Program-made: the position numbers and the translations under genes
Assembly (NCBI GenBank): GCA_025738555.1
Contig: JAOVFP010000008.1
Location: forward strand, 310,001-374,000
DNA from: Cyathus striatus
Lineage: Eukaryota > Basidiomycota > Agaricomycetes > Agaricales > Nidulariaceae
DNA: 64,000 nt
Direction: 5' to 3'
Shown here: positions 1 through 12,955 of the stretch, piece after piece
Position numbering within the stretch: position 1 is the stretch's first letter
How the letters are laid out: every line of letters begins with the position of its first letter
Notes under the pieces: generated by a model
Database searches by the model: none
What the model was told of the DNA's origin: nothing
The model's input: the letters and a program-made list of their open reading frames with translations, nothing else

Positions 1-1600
1 ATGTCAACTAAACGAAGATGAACTTTTCACTGCTGTCACTCATCGAATCAGATTTTCCAGTTTACCATAGTATACAGGATGTGTTCCTACACTCACCAGA
101 AAGCCTACTAGACATACGTGAATAATATCATGCAAATAAAGGTTATCGGGTTTCCTCACGCTCACTGCATTCTGCAAATCTTTCCAATAGATCACCGGTT
201 GGCACTTTGCAACTGCAAGAAATCTAATGCTGCAAAACATTACCTACGGCGATCTACTGCCTTGCATAAAAACATGTCAACAATTGCCCAACTAATATAA
301 TATTCTATATTGGCCAGACTTAAATTTGATAGATTGGTGGTTAAGGTGGGGTTACATGCAAAGCATTGTAAATAGTCAGATATTAATCCGACGAGAAGCG
401 TGTACCGGAACGGCATGCCTGCCCCTTTGTTTCAGCGCTCAGCCTCGGCTAAGGCAGGGTCTAGGCTACTCGCAGACTTGCACCCGTTCTCCCTTGTATG
501 CATTCATGTATCATATGTCCTGATGCTCGTTATCGTTTTATATGTTCCTAAGAGAGGCGTAGGATTGCGCGAATGATTTGGAGGGTTGTTAGGGTTGGTG
601 GTGATTCGAAGAAGCTGGAACAAGGGTTAGATTAGGTTTTGGAGGGGAGGGAGAGAAAGAGAAATACGAAGATTGGAGGACGTGGGTTCGGGAGCCGGGA
701 CGCACCGTCCCAAAGAGAAGTGTAATTGGGCAGATACGCAGACTAAAGACGAGAATAGGCAGAAGGCTAGCGGGACATGGACGCTCCCATCCAAACAAGG
801 CCACTATACCCAAGAAGATAGAATGATAGACGAAAATAGGCCGGGAATGATCGGTACTCGAGTACTCCGGATAGCGGAGGCAGAGTCGTAGCGGGACCGC
901 AGTACAGCTCACTATCAGAGGGGGCTGTAGCGGTCCTCGTACGAAGTGGTAGAAGCATCGAATGCGGAACGCTGAGGAGGCTCCCCAAATGGGGAGGGGG
1001 AGGGGAGAGGAGAGGAGGGAGATCACGTTGATGTGGAGACAGACTCATGTACAGGGGGACACGATAAGGGCGTTGAATGGACAGCTGGAGTGCAGCTGTG
1101 CGAACACCACACCACGCACACCGCGGGTACTCCTCTCCGCCACGCACACAAACACTCAAACTCACCTAGAATCCAAAATAGCCTTCAAAAACCACCTAAC
1201 CTCCCCGAGATCGTCCCCCAAAGGCCTAACAACACCCATCGACAACATCGTTCCCCCCAGGCGGAGAGGGGAAACTCGGCATATTGTTGAATACGGCTGA
1301 GCGCGCGGCCAGAATGCCTGCGTATACTTTGAATTGCACCAGTGGAGCTCGGGCTATCAGGTTGCCGTCTGCGAATCAGGGGGATTTGCTGTGGACTGGT
1401 TTAGGTTCGTCTTTTGAGGGGAAAGAGGAGGGGTAGGAAGCGGGAGAGGAGGCGGTGGATGTGCTAACACCGCTGGGAATAGACATGGGTGAGAAGACGG
1501 TAATGAACCAAGACGGTGGTGCTTGCTAGCTAAGCTGTGGAGACGTCGACAAGGACATGGGTATAGATAGACATGATATAAAGGTGAACGAGAGTAAGAA
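1..1600. other. CpG-rich stretch without a recognisable gene
   Basis: This stretch keeps many CpG dinucleotides, unlike most of the window. The plus strand is G-rich between about 560 and 1500, which creates Pro/Ser/Leu-rich open frames on the minus strand (589-1026, 767-1165, 1357-1605). A phrase in one of them, LLFGTV, also occurs in the minus translation of the paralogous segment near 16.0 kb, so this may be a relative of that repeat. I recognise no domain, RNA gene or element end. Confidence 0.4.
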
Positions 1601-1617
1601 AGCACTTAAGTTCGAAG

Positions 1618-1835
1618 TAGACGAAAAAAAAATTGACAGGGTCTGAATGAGTGAATCTGATACAGAACGACGAACGGGACATCTGCACTGCTTCCCACGG
1701 AGCCCGGCACGGCTGATATCCACATTTGGGTTATATCTTGATCAATTGATGCCGCGCCGGTTATGATATGCGCTTTATAAGCCGGTTGTGAGGCCGACGC
1801 TTTGATACGATACATCTTTACCCGCTGTTAGCCTC
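1618..1835 (+). pseudogene. Exon-like repeat, CpG-rich copy (partner at 47.0-47.26 kb)
   Basis: About 190 bp beginning at the A-run before a GACAGGGTCTGAATGAGTG motif match, in inverse orientation, the sequence at 47,090-47,255. In the other copy the frame reads MNESDSEDKWDILTASHG, followed later by GRHFDTIHLYP. Here the same frame starts MSESDTE and then shifts. The shared stretch starts at the methionine and behaves like a coding exon of a multicopy gene. I do not recognise the family. The copy here keeps CG where the distant copy mostly has TG or CA. Confidence 0.4.
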
Positions 1836-2499
1836 TGTGCGATGGGTAAATAGATGTCCATCGAATTATTCTAGCTCACCGCGGACGTCGTGCATCACGC
1901 TTCCTTCACGCCCACCCGTGCAAAGATAAAACGTGCAACACCCTTCTTTACAATTTAAGAACTTTCCACAGCTTCGCAAATTAAAATAACACGTTGCCAG
2001 GTATGTCTGATGGGCGTGCCATAAGTCATACCAATCCATTTTCATTGTGTCAGTGTGGGTCGGCTTATCGGTTACAAATTGAATGGGTCCTCGTCTTGTA
2101 TCAAGCAAAAAAAGTAATAAGAAGTACGTGTTTCGTGAAAATGATAACTGGTGATTAAGGGAATATAATACCCTGCGTATTCGTGGTTGAGTTCGAACTT
2201 TAGCTTCAAGTACTACTGGACAATTTCGACCAACTGTTCGGTCACGCGTCACACACGGCCATGAACAGAACAGATTTAGCTGTTGGTCACGCGTCACAAA
2301 GACTCATGAACACAGGTACAAGGAAAATAAAAAATTGTGAAAAATTGTTAAAAATAAAATAAAATAAGTAGTAATATTTAAAACAGTGTTGATACCAACA
2401 TATACCTCCTGAAGTGTGTAATAAATATAATAATTATAGTTGAAGCCATTCAAACATATTCCAGCTTAAATTTTGCTCACCCAATGGCTTAGGCTGCAA

Positions 2500-3185
2500 A
2501 CAGTTCACTTCAGATGTCACACATTCTATAGGGCTGTGAATAGAGGTTTGGACCGTCACACCTGGGGGGGGTCTGAACACTTGGTCGAAATTATCCAGTA
2601 CTCTATGTGTGGCGTGAAGAACAGTGGGCGCACTATTGCGCTACGCGGGCTTGTTTGTATATGGTCATATTTAAATGTACAGTTCGTAATAACATTAAAA
2701 GTACGTGATTCACGCAAAAAAAATCTGTTTAAACAATTGATCCTCTTGAACTCAGAGCTTTCATGCCCATTCGTGTGAATGAACCAAGGTTAGGACTTCA
2801 ACTCACGTTATGTCCTGCATCAAGTAAGGAACGATGGGCGCACTGATGTACTACGCGGGCTTGTCGTTTTTGTACAGTCATATGTAGATGTAGAGTTCGT
2901 AAAGTTATGAGCATTCAAAGTACGTGATTTAAATTTAAAAAAATTGCAATCTATATCTCCAGCTCAGTAAGTGTTGGAATAAACATATGTATTTGTAGAG
3001 TTCTTATCAGCATCCGAAAGAAAAATTTCAGTGATGTCGGAGATGAGAGACATGTCCCACGTATCCGTGATTGAACAAACCACGGTTCCACGGAGTTCAG
3101 CACTCAGTTATGTGGCGCGTGAAGTACGGAACCATGGGGCACACTGTTGCGCTACGCGGGCTTGTTCCTGTTATGGATATAGCGG
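2500..3185. repeat. Three diverged copies of a CpG-rich unit
   Basis: A motif GCGCTACGCGGGCTTGT, or a one-step variant of it, recurs at about 2639, 2851 and 3150. Each is preceded by a similar stretch containing a GTGAAG..A.CAGTGGG or GGAACCATGGGG block, and the first two are followed by GTACGTGATT. The spacing is uneven (about 210 and 300 bp), so these are diverged tandem units rather than a clean array. No coding function is evident. Confidence 0.5.
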
Positions 3186-4273
3186 TATTCAACTACTATA
3201 GAATGTCCTGTATGCTTTCTCGCCCTTCAGTTTACTTCATTTCTTGTCTTACTTCTTATTTCTTGTTTTTTACTTCTCTCGCAGCTGTGCTGCTCGAATA
3301 ACACGTGATTTCTTTGTTCTATCGGATTCGACATGGAAAGGAAATAAGTAGAAGCAAGTAGAATACTCGCAAGTTGTCTACCTTCATAGCGAGCTTTATT
3401 GAATATTCTAGAATAAGTAGTCAGTAGATCTATAAAACTCGTGTGTAGACAACCTTGAATCAATCTCCTTTTACCAATATTCATAACAGCGTGTCTGTAA
3501 GAATCAGTACTCGACTTAAGGCCACGCGCTAAGTCTCGTCCTGTTGCTAAAAAGGGTACATACGTATAGATATACTATCTACTCGCTACTTAACATACCT
3601 AGTTGAATATAACTAGTATTGTCGATTGCAGAACTCTAAGGACGTTCCAATCGGTGGTAGCACGTGACTGGATTGACTCACTAGCTTGGTTTACTTACGC
3701 TACGAGAACTCAACTTGTAAGTACGCTATTATCGACATCTCTCGTCCAATACTATGACATTTACCTCAAGATTACATATACAGCGGTACGTTTCAATTCT
3801 AACTACATGTACTTACTTCTCATGTATTCATAGGAATACACCAACATTGCAGTCATCCCTGGACTAATACAGTTCCTGTATTATGTACAGTCAAACTCAC
3901 CCCATCCCATACCCACAGCAGCCCATAATCGGGGATATCCCATGGAATTTTTGGTCCACCAAATCGGTGGGCGGGAGAAATGGGTCCATAACCCATATGC
4001 CTATGATACCCTATAGACCATAGGTTTGAGAGCGATTTGTAACCCATACTTGCATCCTAATAAGGAAATATGACATAATTTATGCTTCCGGGTTGGACAG
4101 TCTATGGGCTCCTGGGGAAATATCTGAAACATTTCCAGGATTTTCTATGGTTTTCTTTGAATTAGCCAAGCATAAGTGGTCACTACAAATGCCATGTAGC
4201 TACAGCCTACAGTTTACATTGAAACACAGCTGTATCCCACTCCATTTCATGCATTTGTACTATGATAACCCCC
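3186..4273. other. AT-rich gap with no supported gene
   Basis: I see only short open frames without family resemblance. Positions 3895-4050 carry several CCCAT/ATGGG words in both orientations, giving weak inverted pairing around the words CCCATA and ACCCATAT. No transposon ends or RNA genes could be identified. Confidence 0.35.
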
Positions 4274-6405
4274 CTTGAAGTCTTGAAGGCAGGCCTTGAA
4301 GAGGCCAAATGACACATTGCAAAGAAGCATGATGAACTTCATGAGTGTCTTTGATGAAAGGAAAAAATCTCAAATGAGGATGAAGCCTGGCTTGATCATG
4401 GTGCCAGCAATCTCATTGATGAGGCAGCTCTGGTAGATGCATTGGAGAATGCTTCTGATTATGAGAATGGGTTGTCAAGACTCAATTCAGAGCAGAAGAC
4501 ACTGGTAAAAAAGCTTAAGGAGCTTGCAAAAGGGATTGGAGGTGTCTCTATCCCAGGGAAAAAGAGAAAGCATATGCACCCCACTGATATTTTCTTCATT
4601 TGGTATACACTCTAAATTCACAATTGCAACAGGACCTGAGAATCACAAGAAGACAGCTCATTCGCCTTCAGACAAAGCAGAAACAACCCATACACCTGTC
4701 TTTACTAAGAAGGAAATTGTGATACTATCACAGAGGATTGAAATTATGGACTGGCATTACCAGAGCACTCATAAAAGCCAAGTGAAGACTGCAGCACATT
4801 GGGACAAGGTGTACCCAAACTTGAGATTGAAGCAGCCAACAATATCAGATTGGCTGAAGCATGAAGCCAAGTGGAGGGCACAGTGGGCAGAAGCTCAAGC
4901 CAAAGGACAAGCTGGAACAATGAAGCAAGCTAAGCAAGCAGAATTTCCAGAGGTTAATGATATGCTAGAACTTTGGATTGCAAAGGCAATGGAAGACAAT
5001 GTTCCTATTACTGGTGAGGTAATCAAGCAAAAGTGGAGCAAGTTTGCTGATGACATGAAAATCCCAAAGGATGAATGCCTTAGCTTGAGTAATGGGTGGC
5101 TTGATGCAGTCAAATGTCGTTGTGGACTGAAGGAGTTTAAAAGACATCATGAAGCTCGATCAGCAAATGATGACAATGTCATAGCAGAGTGGGAATGCAT
5201 TCACAATGTCCTTGCAGAATATAACTATCCATTGAAAGACATTTTCAATATGGATGAGACTGGTCTGTTCTATGTGTAAGTCATCCATATCACTAAATTG
5301 TACTGAAAACTTACCAATTTATTCAACAGGATGGCACCAGACTGTGGACTCATGGATCACCACACAAAAGGTGTGAAAGGGAACAAAACATGACTCACTT
5401 ATGCACTCACAAAAAATGCAGATGGAAGTGAAAAGCTACCACCTTTTTTTATTGGAAAGGTGGCTCATCCACAAGTATTCGAAAAGAAATCTGGCTTGCA
5501 GCTAGGCTTTTATTACTGAAACAATGCAAAGGCCTGGATGACTACAGTCCTTTATCAGGAATGGATTTGTGACTGGGATGCTAAGATGTGCAGGGAGGGG
5601 AGACATATCCTTTTGCTCCAGGATAACTTCAGTGCCCATTCTGCTCCTGACAATCTTACAAATATAAAAGTAGAGAATTTCCGACCAAACCTTACTGCTC
5701 ACATACAGCCCAATGATGCAGGCATCATCCATTGCTTCAAGGCTCACTATCAAGCAAAATTTATTCATCGTGCTATTGAGCACTATGATTCAGGTACATA
5801 TCCAGCACTTATATACAACATCAATCAGCTTGAAGCAATGCAGATCGCCTCTGCTGCTTGGAGAGAAGTTGATACGACAACAATCAGAAACTGTTGGCTG
5901 AAAACTGGAATCATACCAAACTCACTCCTTGCTCATGCACCTCCAGAAGCTCCCCTTATACCAATACACTCACTCCTATCCACCAGCAATACACCTCACA
6001 ATTCCAGGATTGAGTGCACTACATACCCAGAACAGAATGAGTCTTGATGAGTTGTGCAATAACTCTGGAGAGAAGGAGCTTGTGGCCAGGAACACAACAG
6101 ATGAGGAGATCATGAAGGCTGTCTTGGAGATGCAAGCAGGAGAGCAAATGAGGGAGATCAATGGTGGTGATGACAAAGCCATTGAGGTGGTTGAAGAAGT
6201 CTTTAAGCCTATGCACCGAGAAGCACTGACTGCCTCTCTAATTCTTTGATCATATCTCTTGGATGTCACTGTATCCAAGAGGGCTTGCCTGTCCTATGCC
6301 CAAACACTTGAGCAAGACCTTGCACATATTGCGCATGAAGCGCGCATGGAGGAGTTGAAGAACATGGTGCCAATGAAGATCATGCAATATTTCTCTCATC
6401 CATAA
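4274..6405 (+). pseudogene. pogo/Tigger-family transposase pseudogene (CENP-B-like HTH plus DDE_1)
   Basis: The translation runs through an N-terminal region with EDEAWLDHGASNLIDEAAL, a CENP-B/Tc5-type helix-turn-helix region (LRLKQPTISDWLKHE) and the DDE_1 catalytic core. An intron of 54 bp (5276-5329, GTAAGT...CAG) joins FNMDETGLFYV to MAPDCG. The three acidic positions are visible: MDETG, LLLQDNFSAH and QPNDAGII. The end reads KIMQYFSHP, like the ITDYF-type ends of this family. It is broken: TGA stops near 4310 and 4352 (two in a row), at 5391 and 5517, and frameshifts near 4580 and 6010. All the TGAs stand where arginine is expected. In the family this protein cuts and pastes DNA at TA dinucleotides in the nucleus. 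No terminal repeats could be assigned to it. Confidence 0.9.
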
Positions 6406-9217
6406 ATGGTAAATAAAGAAGTAAGGCTGGCAAGCGGCAGAGCCCACTACCCACTTGTTTAACTGTTCAATCATGACAGGAGATAAGAACTTTGAAATGA
6501 AATTCAAATGCCAAGACTTGACGGAATTTTGACCATTGTGCTGGGATGTCAAAGGCATAGCATTGATATGTTGATTCAATGGGACAGGAAGTTGCAGCCC
6601 TGACTGGCCTTGGTCAACAATGAGGACAAGAATATCCATGCACACCTTGAACAGGGGATAGACCTGATGAACAGCTCTAGAAAAATTACATCTTAGAGAG
6701 GCGTTGTCATCGTGATGCAGGAAAGGAGGGGAGGAGACAAGATTAAGACAAAGTTGGCAGAGGACTATGAAGTTCCAAGTGTTGAAAAAGTCACGTGTGC
6801 CATAAATTGGTTGAGCCATGTGCCATACCTATACTGCATCATTGGAATTGCTGGGTCTTCTTAATTCTTTTGGTGTATATATGAATGTAATATTTTCTAC
6901 ATAATATGATGTGTTTTTGTCTTTATTATATGCAGTTTTTCTGTCTTTTTATATGTTTTAGCACCTAAAAGCAAGTAATTCCCATGCTCCTCAGCTCCTC
7001 TGCTCACCATTACTCACTGTCAAGCTCAATATATATTCAAATTCCTTTTCTGTGCATTTATATATATAATCTCGCATTCTTCATATTCTCATGAAGGTTA
7101 TGTAGGTTAGAGGACACAACTCATAATTTACAAGTAAAGCTGCAATTAAGTGAGAGATAAAAGTTATTATATCACAAATTCAATGTAAAGAAGTTGAATG
7201 ATAAACTATATTATTGAATTTTCGATATTGTAACTATGATCCCCAGTCATTCATCATTGCATACATGTGTTGGGATTGCATGATACTTACAACAACACAT
7301 GGAAGAGTGATATTACAACTGAGGAGACCTAACATAAATGACTAAAACTATAGCTTAAATACATTTATGTGCCCAGTGTACTTTATGCATTATTATAATT
7401 TTACGACACTACACCGCATTTTATACATTGAAAAATGTAATATGTTTGAATCAACCTTTTTTCTGTAGATTTGGTACCTTTTCGGAAGGCTGAACAGTGC
7501 GCGGGGGAGCATGGGAACTATCCTTCAGATGATAAAAACATAGCAAAAAGACAGAATACATCTCCTATAACAGTGTAAAAATGCATTCATCAGGAAAAAC
7601 ACAAAGTGCGAATTCTGTATAATTAGGTAGCATTTAGTATGAATTCAACAGAATCGGTAGAATTACCCATCATAGGGAGAATAGGTAGAATCAGTGTAAT
7701 TCTTCCAAATTTGGACTTGTCCTCAGTGAAAAATAGTAGAATTTGGAGGATATGAGTGATAATTGTAGCATGTTCAACATACACTATCCGAAATTATACC
7801 TATTCAATATCATGAGATTTTATTTTAATATGACCACATAAAGTATTAAATTATATCAACATTATATACATGGCATACATACTATTAGTACTCTACTACT
7901 TGTACCTCAGAATCACCAATGTCACTTGTGCCCCTGGACCCAAGGTCTACTTCATGGTCACTACAACTACTAGACATTACCCATATCCACATCCAACGTC
8001 ATATGACATTGACTCTATGAGTGGCAGTGTGTAATAAAAGACTATGCAAATTTGAATGAGCTATTCTGCAGCTACATAATGAAAGTAGTGAACATACACC
8101 TTGACAACAATAATACGATAGATGGCAACCAGTATTGCTCTCAGTTATACAGCATATGAACCATATTACCTGTTAGAGATCCTGTTAGTACCTGCATCTT
8201 GACAACTGAAAGAATGCATTCGTCACCTTTAGTGTAAGTGCAATACATCCTATCTCAACCAGCCATAAACCCCATGATCAACATAACAGGGTTAATTGAG
8301 CATTTAAATATGAGAAGAGTAGATAAGGTAGATTCACCTGGAATAAGATAGCTAATCTGTATTGCTTTCAGTTCATGTCATTGGCAGGTAAGTTGTGTTA
8401 GTAGACATTGGAAGATGTCGAACACACATTGCAGGAAATAAAACTAGTGGCATCTTGAACGACAATGCGGGCACAGAAAAATGATGAGATATTTATATAG
8501 GTGAGAGAGCAGCGGAAGAGATGGTGAGAGTTGGGATTTATGAGTGAACATTTGAGTGAGAGGTGGGGGCTGGGGGGATTGTCATGGAAGCAGTTCAAGT
8601 TGTGGAATGACTTGCCAGTGGACTCAGAATGGAACGTACCAAGAGACAAGTGGAGTTCAAATTGACTTCAAGCAGTGGTGGACTTGACCAGACTCAAGTC
8701 TCGACTGATTAAGACTTCGCATTTATGGCGAGATCTTCCAAACTTTAACTTATAATTAGCTTTATTCTGATGAGAACTTGATTTAAACGATAAGGTGATG
8801 CTCTAAAATATAGTAAGTTCGAAGCAAGTTCAGTTACCAGGCCACTGAAAGTTTTGGAGGGTAGGATTTTTCCAAATTTGAGGATTGTATTGTTCTACTT
8901 CTGCATGAAGTACAAGGATACTTGAATGGAGAATGTGTGTATACTACAGTGCCTTAGGCTTCAAGTGGTAAAAAGACACCAAGCATAATTGAAGTAAAAA
9001 CAATGAAGGGATTTACAATGAACATATAATATATCTTGAGCTGACATGAAGAATCAAGTTCAAATCATGTAGAATTATGTACAACTGAATTTATTCATGA
9101 AGTATCACATTACATTGCTTCAAATTACACATCCTTGATAACCATGAGCAATAACCGGACTCATGCCACTCACTGATACCTAATTAGGAGTGTGAGTTTT
9201 TCCTGATGTTGAATATA
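6406..9217. other. AT-rich non-coding gap
   Basis: Downstream of the transposase I find no domain-bearing frame. Position 6423 carries GGCTGGCAAGCGGCAGAGCC, close to the repeat at 26.96 kb. Around 7600-7720 the word GAATTC/GTAGAAT recurs irregularly. The rest is strongly AT-rich with few CpGs and looks like decayed transposon or intergenic DNA. Confidence 0.4.
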
Positions 9218-9277
9218 CAGGCGTTTGCATTAGAAACTGCAGTCGCGAATTTTGCGGAACCTATTTGGGTGTATTTG

Positions 9278-11085
9278 GGGCAGCAAGAAAATTCCGGGCA
9301 CACACAAAAGTGAGTGTGAGTTGAGCATGCACACTCACCTATTGAGCATGAAAATTCGACCCTGTGCGTGATGTGAGCATGAATATTCTATACATGAGCA
9401 TGAATAATCCTTAAATGAGCATGAGCCAACTGGTTGTCTTATATCAACTATATATTGAATAATTGGCATAGTAAAGCATGTTTTTAATACAATTTGGTAT
9501 ATACTAAGCACTGTAATGTAATAATTGAAGAACACCAGTGGGTTTTATATATATTTCATTGTTATTGTCTTCTTTATGAGTGTATATTGATTTAAAATGT
9601 ATACCAATGATCCAGAGTGTTTAGATATGACTTAGAGTGTATATAAATGATTCAGAGAGTGTACATATGATCTACAAGTTGAAAAAATGACTCAGAGAGT
9701 GTGGCAGTAATTCAGACTAACAGTTAAAAATTTATAGAGCTAGAGAATGGTATATATTGAACAGTAGAAACAGGGGAAGTTTATAATGAAGCAGGGGGCT
9801 CAGAAAATTACAGGAAGCTTTACAATGAAGCAGGAAAATTCAGAACAAGGCAGGGGGATTCACAGTGAAGCAGAGACCATGGGAAATTCAAAACAAAGAA
9901 TGGGGCTTTACAGAGAAGTAGGGAACTTCAGAACAAGGAAGGGGGCTTAATAATAAAGCAGGGAAATTCACAACGAAGCAGGGAGCAATACAGGATAAAT
10001 TACTACCAGGGATGGGTGTGGTTAGAGTAGTAAGTACTGCAGTAGACACATACACACTTTATGGCAGGTTTGAAATTGTAATAATATCTATGTTTTGAAT
10101 GATATTTCTTGCTCACACATATTTTCATTTGAACATGAGAATATACACTCAATGTCCATATTCCTATTCATGCTCACAAGTATTACACTCACACTCAATG
10201 TTCTTTAACATGAACATGAGCATAATTGGTATTCTTATTCACACTCACAAATAATACACTTATGCTCAATGTCCTTTAACTTGAGCATGAGCATAATTGG
10301 TATTCCTATTCATGCTCACAAGTATTACACTCACACTCAATGTCCTTTAACTTGAATGTGAGTGTGGTATTCCTATTCACACTCACAAGTATTACACTCA
10401 CACTCAATGTCCTTTAACTTGTGCGTAAGTATAATTGGTATTCCTATTCACACTCACAAGTAATAAACTCATGCTTGATGTCTGAGTGTGATTGGTATTC
10501 CTATTCATGCTCACATATATTACACTTGCAACTTACTTTTCCTCCCACATGTAAGTGAAGCCAAAATATAAATGTAACATATAATTTTTTTGTGAGCATG
10601 AAGTAAAAACTTTGAGCATGAGTTGACAGACCTTGAGCACGAGTTGATGACCTTGAGCATGAAAACTTAGACCCTGTGCATGAATGTATGGACCCTGTGT
10701 GTGAGATGTTGATCCTGAGCATGAAGTAAAATCTTGAGTGTGATGTGTGCATGCACACTCAATCCATGCTCACATATTGAGCATGAACATGAGCCTGCAT
10801 GCACATGTTTGAGTGTGAAGTATAAATATTATTCTTCAAGATTTGACTTTACATCTTGATTAAAAACATCACTCACATTCACAATATGACACAGTGATAC
10901 AACACTAGTATGTACATTAGATTTACACTTTTTTTGACCCACAAATGGGCCATTTAGAGCTAAAATAAATACCTTGAGTGTGACACACTCAATCATGCTC
11001 ACTTTTGTGTGTGAAAATTTGACCTTGAGCATGGCACGCTCAATCATGCTCACTTTTGTGTGTGCCCGGAATTTTCTATGTGCCC
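9278..11085. mobile_element. Hairpin element type A, copy 1, 1808 bp with 9-bp target duplication
   Basis: The ends are GGGCAGCAAGAAAATTCCGG and, inverted, GGGCACATAGAAAATTCCGG, continuing into CACACACAAAAGTGAG on both sides. GTGTATTTG is directly repeated at 9269-9277 and 11086-11094. The uninterrupted paralog near 25,570 has this word once, so the boundaries are well supported. Inside are an inverted region rich in TGAGCATG/TGAGTGTG words, a degenerate purine-rich repeat at 9,560-10,000 with TGAAGCAGGG words, and the 71-bp array. There is no transposase. Long inverted ends with 9-bp duplications resemble Mutator-like elements, but this is only a structural analogy. Confidence 0.8.
10160..10520. 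repeat. 71-bp tandem array inside hairpin element A1
   Basis: Units start with TTCCTATTCA at 10161, 10232, 10303, 10370, 10441 and 10498, giving spacings of 71, 71, 67, 71 and 57 bp. Each unit carries several TGAGYRTGAG or CTCAYRCTCA words. At one position within the words the bases alternate between TG, CA and occasionally CG. Confidence 0.85.
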
Positions 11086-11688
11086 GTGTATTTGGTATTG
11101 ACCAAACTGTGACTTCTGCAGAGGCTCACCAGGTCTGGCCCCATACAGCATTGTAGGGTGTTGCTGGCATGCCGCTCTCATACTTTTCTTCATCCCCTGG
11201 TCCTCACAGGGTTCACCTATTTACCTGTACAAAGCTCTGGCTCATTATCTACAAAATATACTTGAATTTTTACATCGTCTGGAGTCTGTACTGTAGAAAT
11301 ATTATAATAATGAAACAAGTTCAAGGGTTAATGAAACTTCCTTGCAATATGGGAGCCAGGAGTTACAACTGGTTAGTACTAAGTACTTATCCTGTGAGAC
11401 TTGGGTTTTCCAACAATAAAATACACATTGCATGAGGATGCACATTGATCACAGAAAGTCAAATACATCAATTTGTCTTAGTGTGTGGTCTTTAAGTTGT
11501 CATATGTCATTATGCTAGTTTGATCTAGTCTTCCACTACAAGCTAGTACATTACAAGGCTTTTCAAGTTGTCTATGGCAATAATTTATGCTCCATTTGAG
11601 TCCTACAGTGCCAATATCTCTATTTCTATGTACTTATCAAACCAAATTCAAATTCTATTAAACATTCTACTAGTATACCCTCTACCCA

Positions 11689-12955
11689 GGCACATAGAAA
11701 ATTTCGGGCATGCACAAAAGTGAGCACAATTGAGCATGCCACACTCAAGGCCAAATTTTCACACACAAAAGTGAGTGTGATTGAGTGTGTCACGCTCAAG
11801 GTATTTATTTTAGTTCTAAATGGCCCATTTGTGAGTCAAAAAGAGTGTAAATCAAATGTACATACTAGTGTTGTATGGCTGTGTCATATTGTGAATGTGA
11901 GTGATGTTTCTAATCAAGATATGAGGTCAAATCTTGAAGAATAATATTTATACTTCATGCTCAAACATGTGCATGCATGCTCATGTTCACACTCAAGGTG
12001 TGAGCATGGATTGAGCATGCATGCACACATCACACTCAAGATTTTACTTCACGCTCAGGGTCAACATCTCATGCACAGGGTCCATACATTCACACACAGG
12101 GTCTAAGTTTTCACACTCAAGGTCATCAACTCATGCTCAAGGTCTGTCAACTCACACTCACAAAAAAATTATATGTTACATTTATATTTTGGCTTCACTT
12201 ACATGTGGGAGGAAAAGTAAGTTGCAAGTGTAATATTTGTGAGCATGAATAGGAATACCAATCACACTCAGACATTGAGCATGAGTGTAATACTTGTGAG
12301 CATGAATAGGTGAGTGTGAATAGAAATACCACACTCACACTCAAGTTAAAGGACATTGAGTGTGAGTGTAATACTTGTGAGTGTGAGTAGGAATACCAAT
12401 TATACTCATGCTCAAGTTGAATGCAAGTGTAATATTTGTGAGCATGAGTAAGAATACCAGTCATGCTCACACTCAAATTAAAGAATATTGAGTGAGAGTG
12501 TAATACTTGTGAGTGTGAATAGGAATACCAATTATACTCATGCTCAAGTTGAATGAAAGTGTAATATTTGTGAGCATGAGTAAGAATACCAATCATGCTC
12601 ACACTCAAGTTAAAGGACTTTGAGCATGAGTGTAATACTTGTGAGCGTGAATAGGAATATCACACTCATGCTCAAGTTGAATGCAAGTGTAATATTTGTG
12701 AGTGTGAGTAAAAATACCAATCATGCTCACACTCAAGTTAAAGGATATTGAGCGTGAGTGTAATACATGTGAGCATGAATAGGAATACCAATTATACTCA
12801 TGCTCAAGTTGAATGCAAATATAATATTTGTGAGTGTGAGTAAGAATACCAATTGTGCTCATGCTCAAGTTAAAGGATATTGAGTGTGAGTGTAATACTT
12901 GTGAGTGTGAATTGGAATACCAATCATGCTCATGCTCAAGTTAAAGCCCTTTTAA
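11689..12955. mobile_element. Hairpin element type A, copy 2, inverted and 3'-truncated
   Basis: Starting with GGCACATAGAAAATTTCGGG, this is the reverse complement of the right half of copy 1, including the 330-bp end region and then the array (12,195-12,945, about 11 units with AATACCAAT and AAGTTAAAGG spacers). No matching opposite end or target duplication is visible after 12,955, so it is truncated or rearranged. The two copies sit back to back around the 600-bp Tigger-element fragment at 11,095-11,687. Confidence 0.75.

Larger units (their letters stand above)
9218..11688 (+). mobile_element. Tigger-type TA element, decayed copy interrupted by a hairpin element
   Basis: The left end CAGGCGTTTGCATTAGAAAC follows a TA at 9216-9217 and is identical to the left end of the complete element at 25,520. 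Homology resumes at 11,095 (TATTGACCAAACTGTGACTTC) and continues to about 11,687, where a second hairpin element begins and the right end is lost. The CAGGC start with a TA target fits pogo/Tigger non-autonomous elements. Compared with the 25.5-kb copy, most CG sites here have become TG or CA. Confidence 0.75.

Noticed and set aside
6764..6775. CTATGAAGTTCC, identical to the tip of the RecQ unit
   Set aside because: Twelve bases are expected by chance in a window this size. Similarity is not extended clearly beyond about 17 bp.
6250..6819. Minus-strand frame of 189 codons downstream of the pogo/Tigger gene
   Set aside because: It overlaps the transposase 3' end on the opposite strand and shows no family resemblance. 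Probably chance.
10160..10520. CRISPR-like array of regular repeats
   Set aside because: Units are whole tandem repeats without unique spacers, in a genome with spliceosomal introns.
12195..12868. Minus-strand frames of 87-137 codons with repeated YYTFIQLEHEYNW
   Set aside because: Translation of the type-A hairpin array, not a gene.
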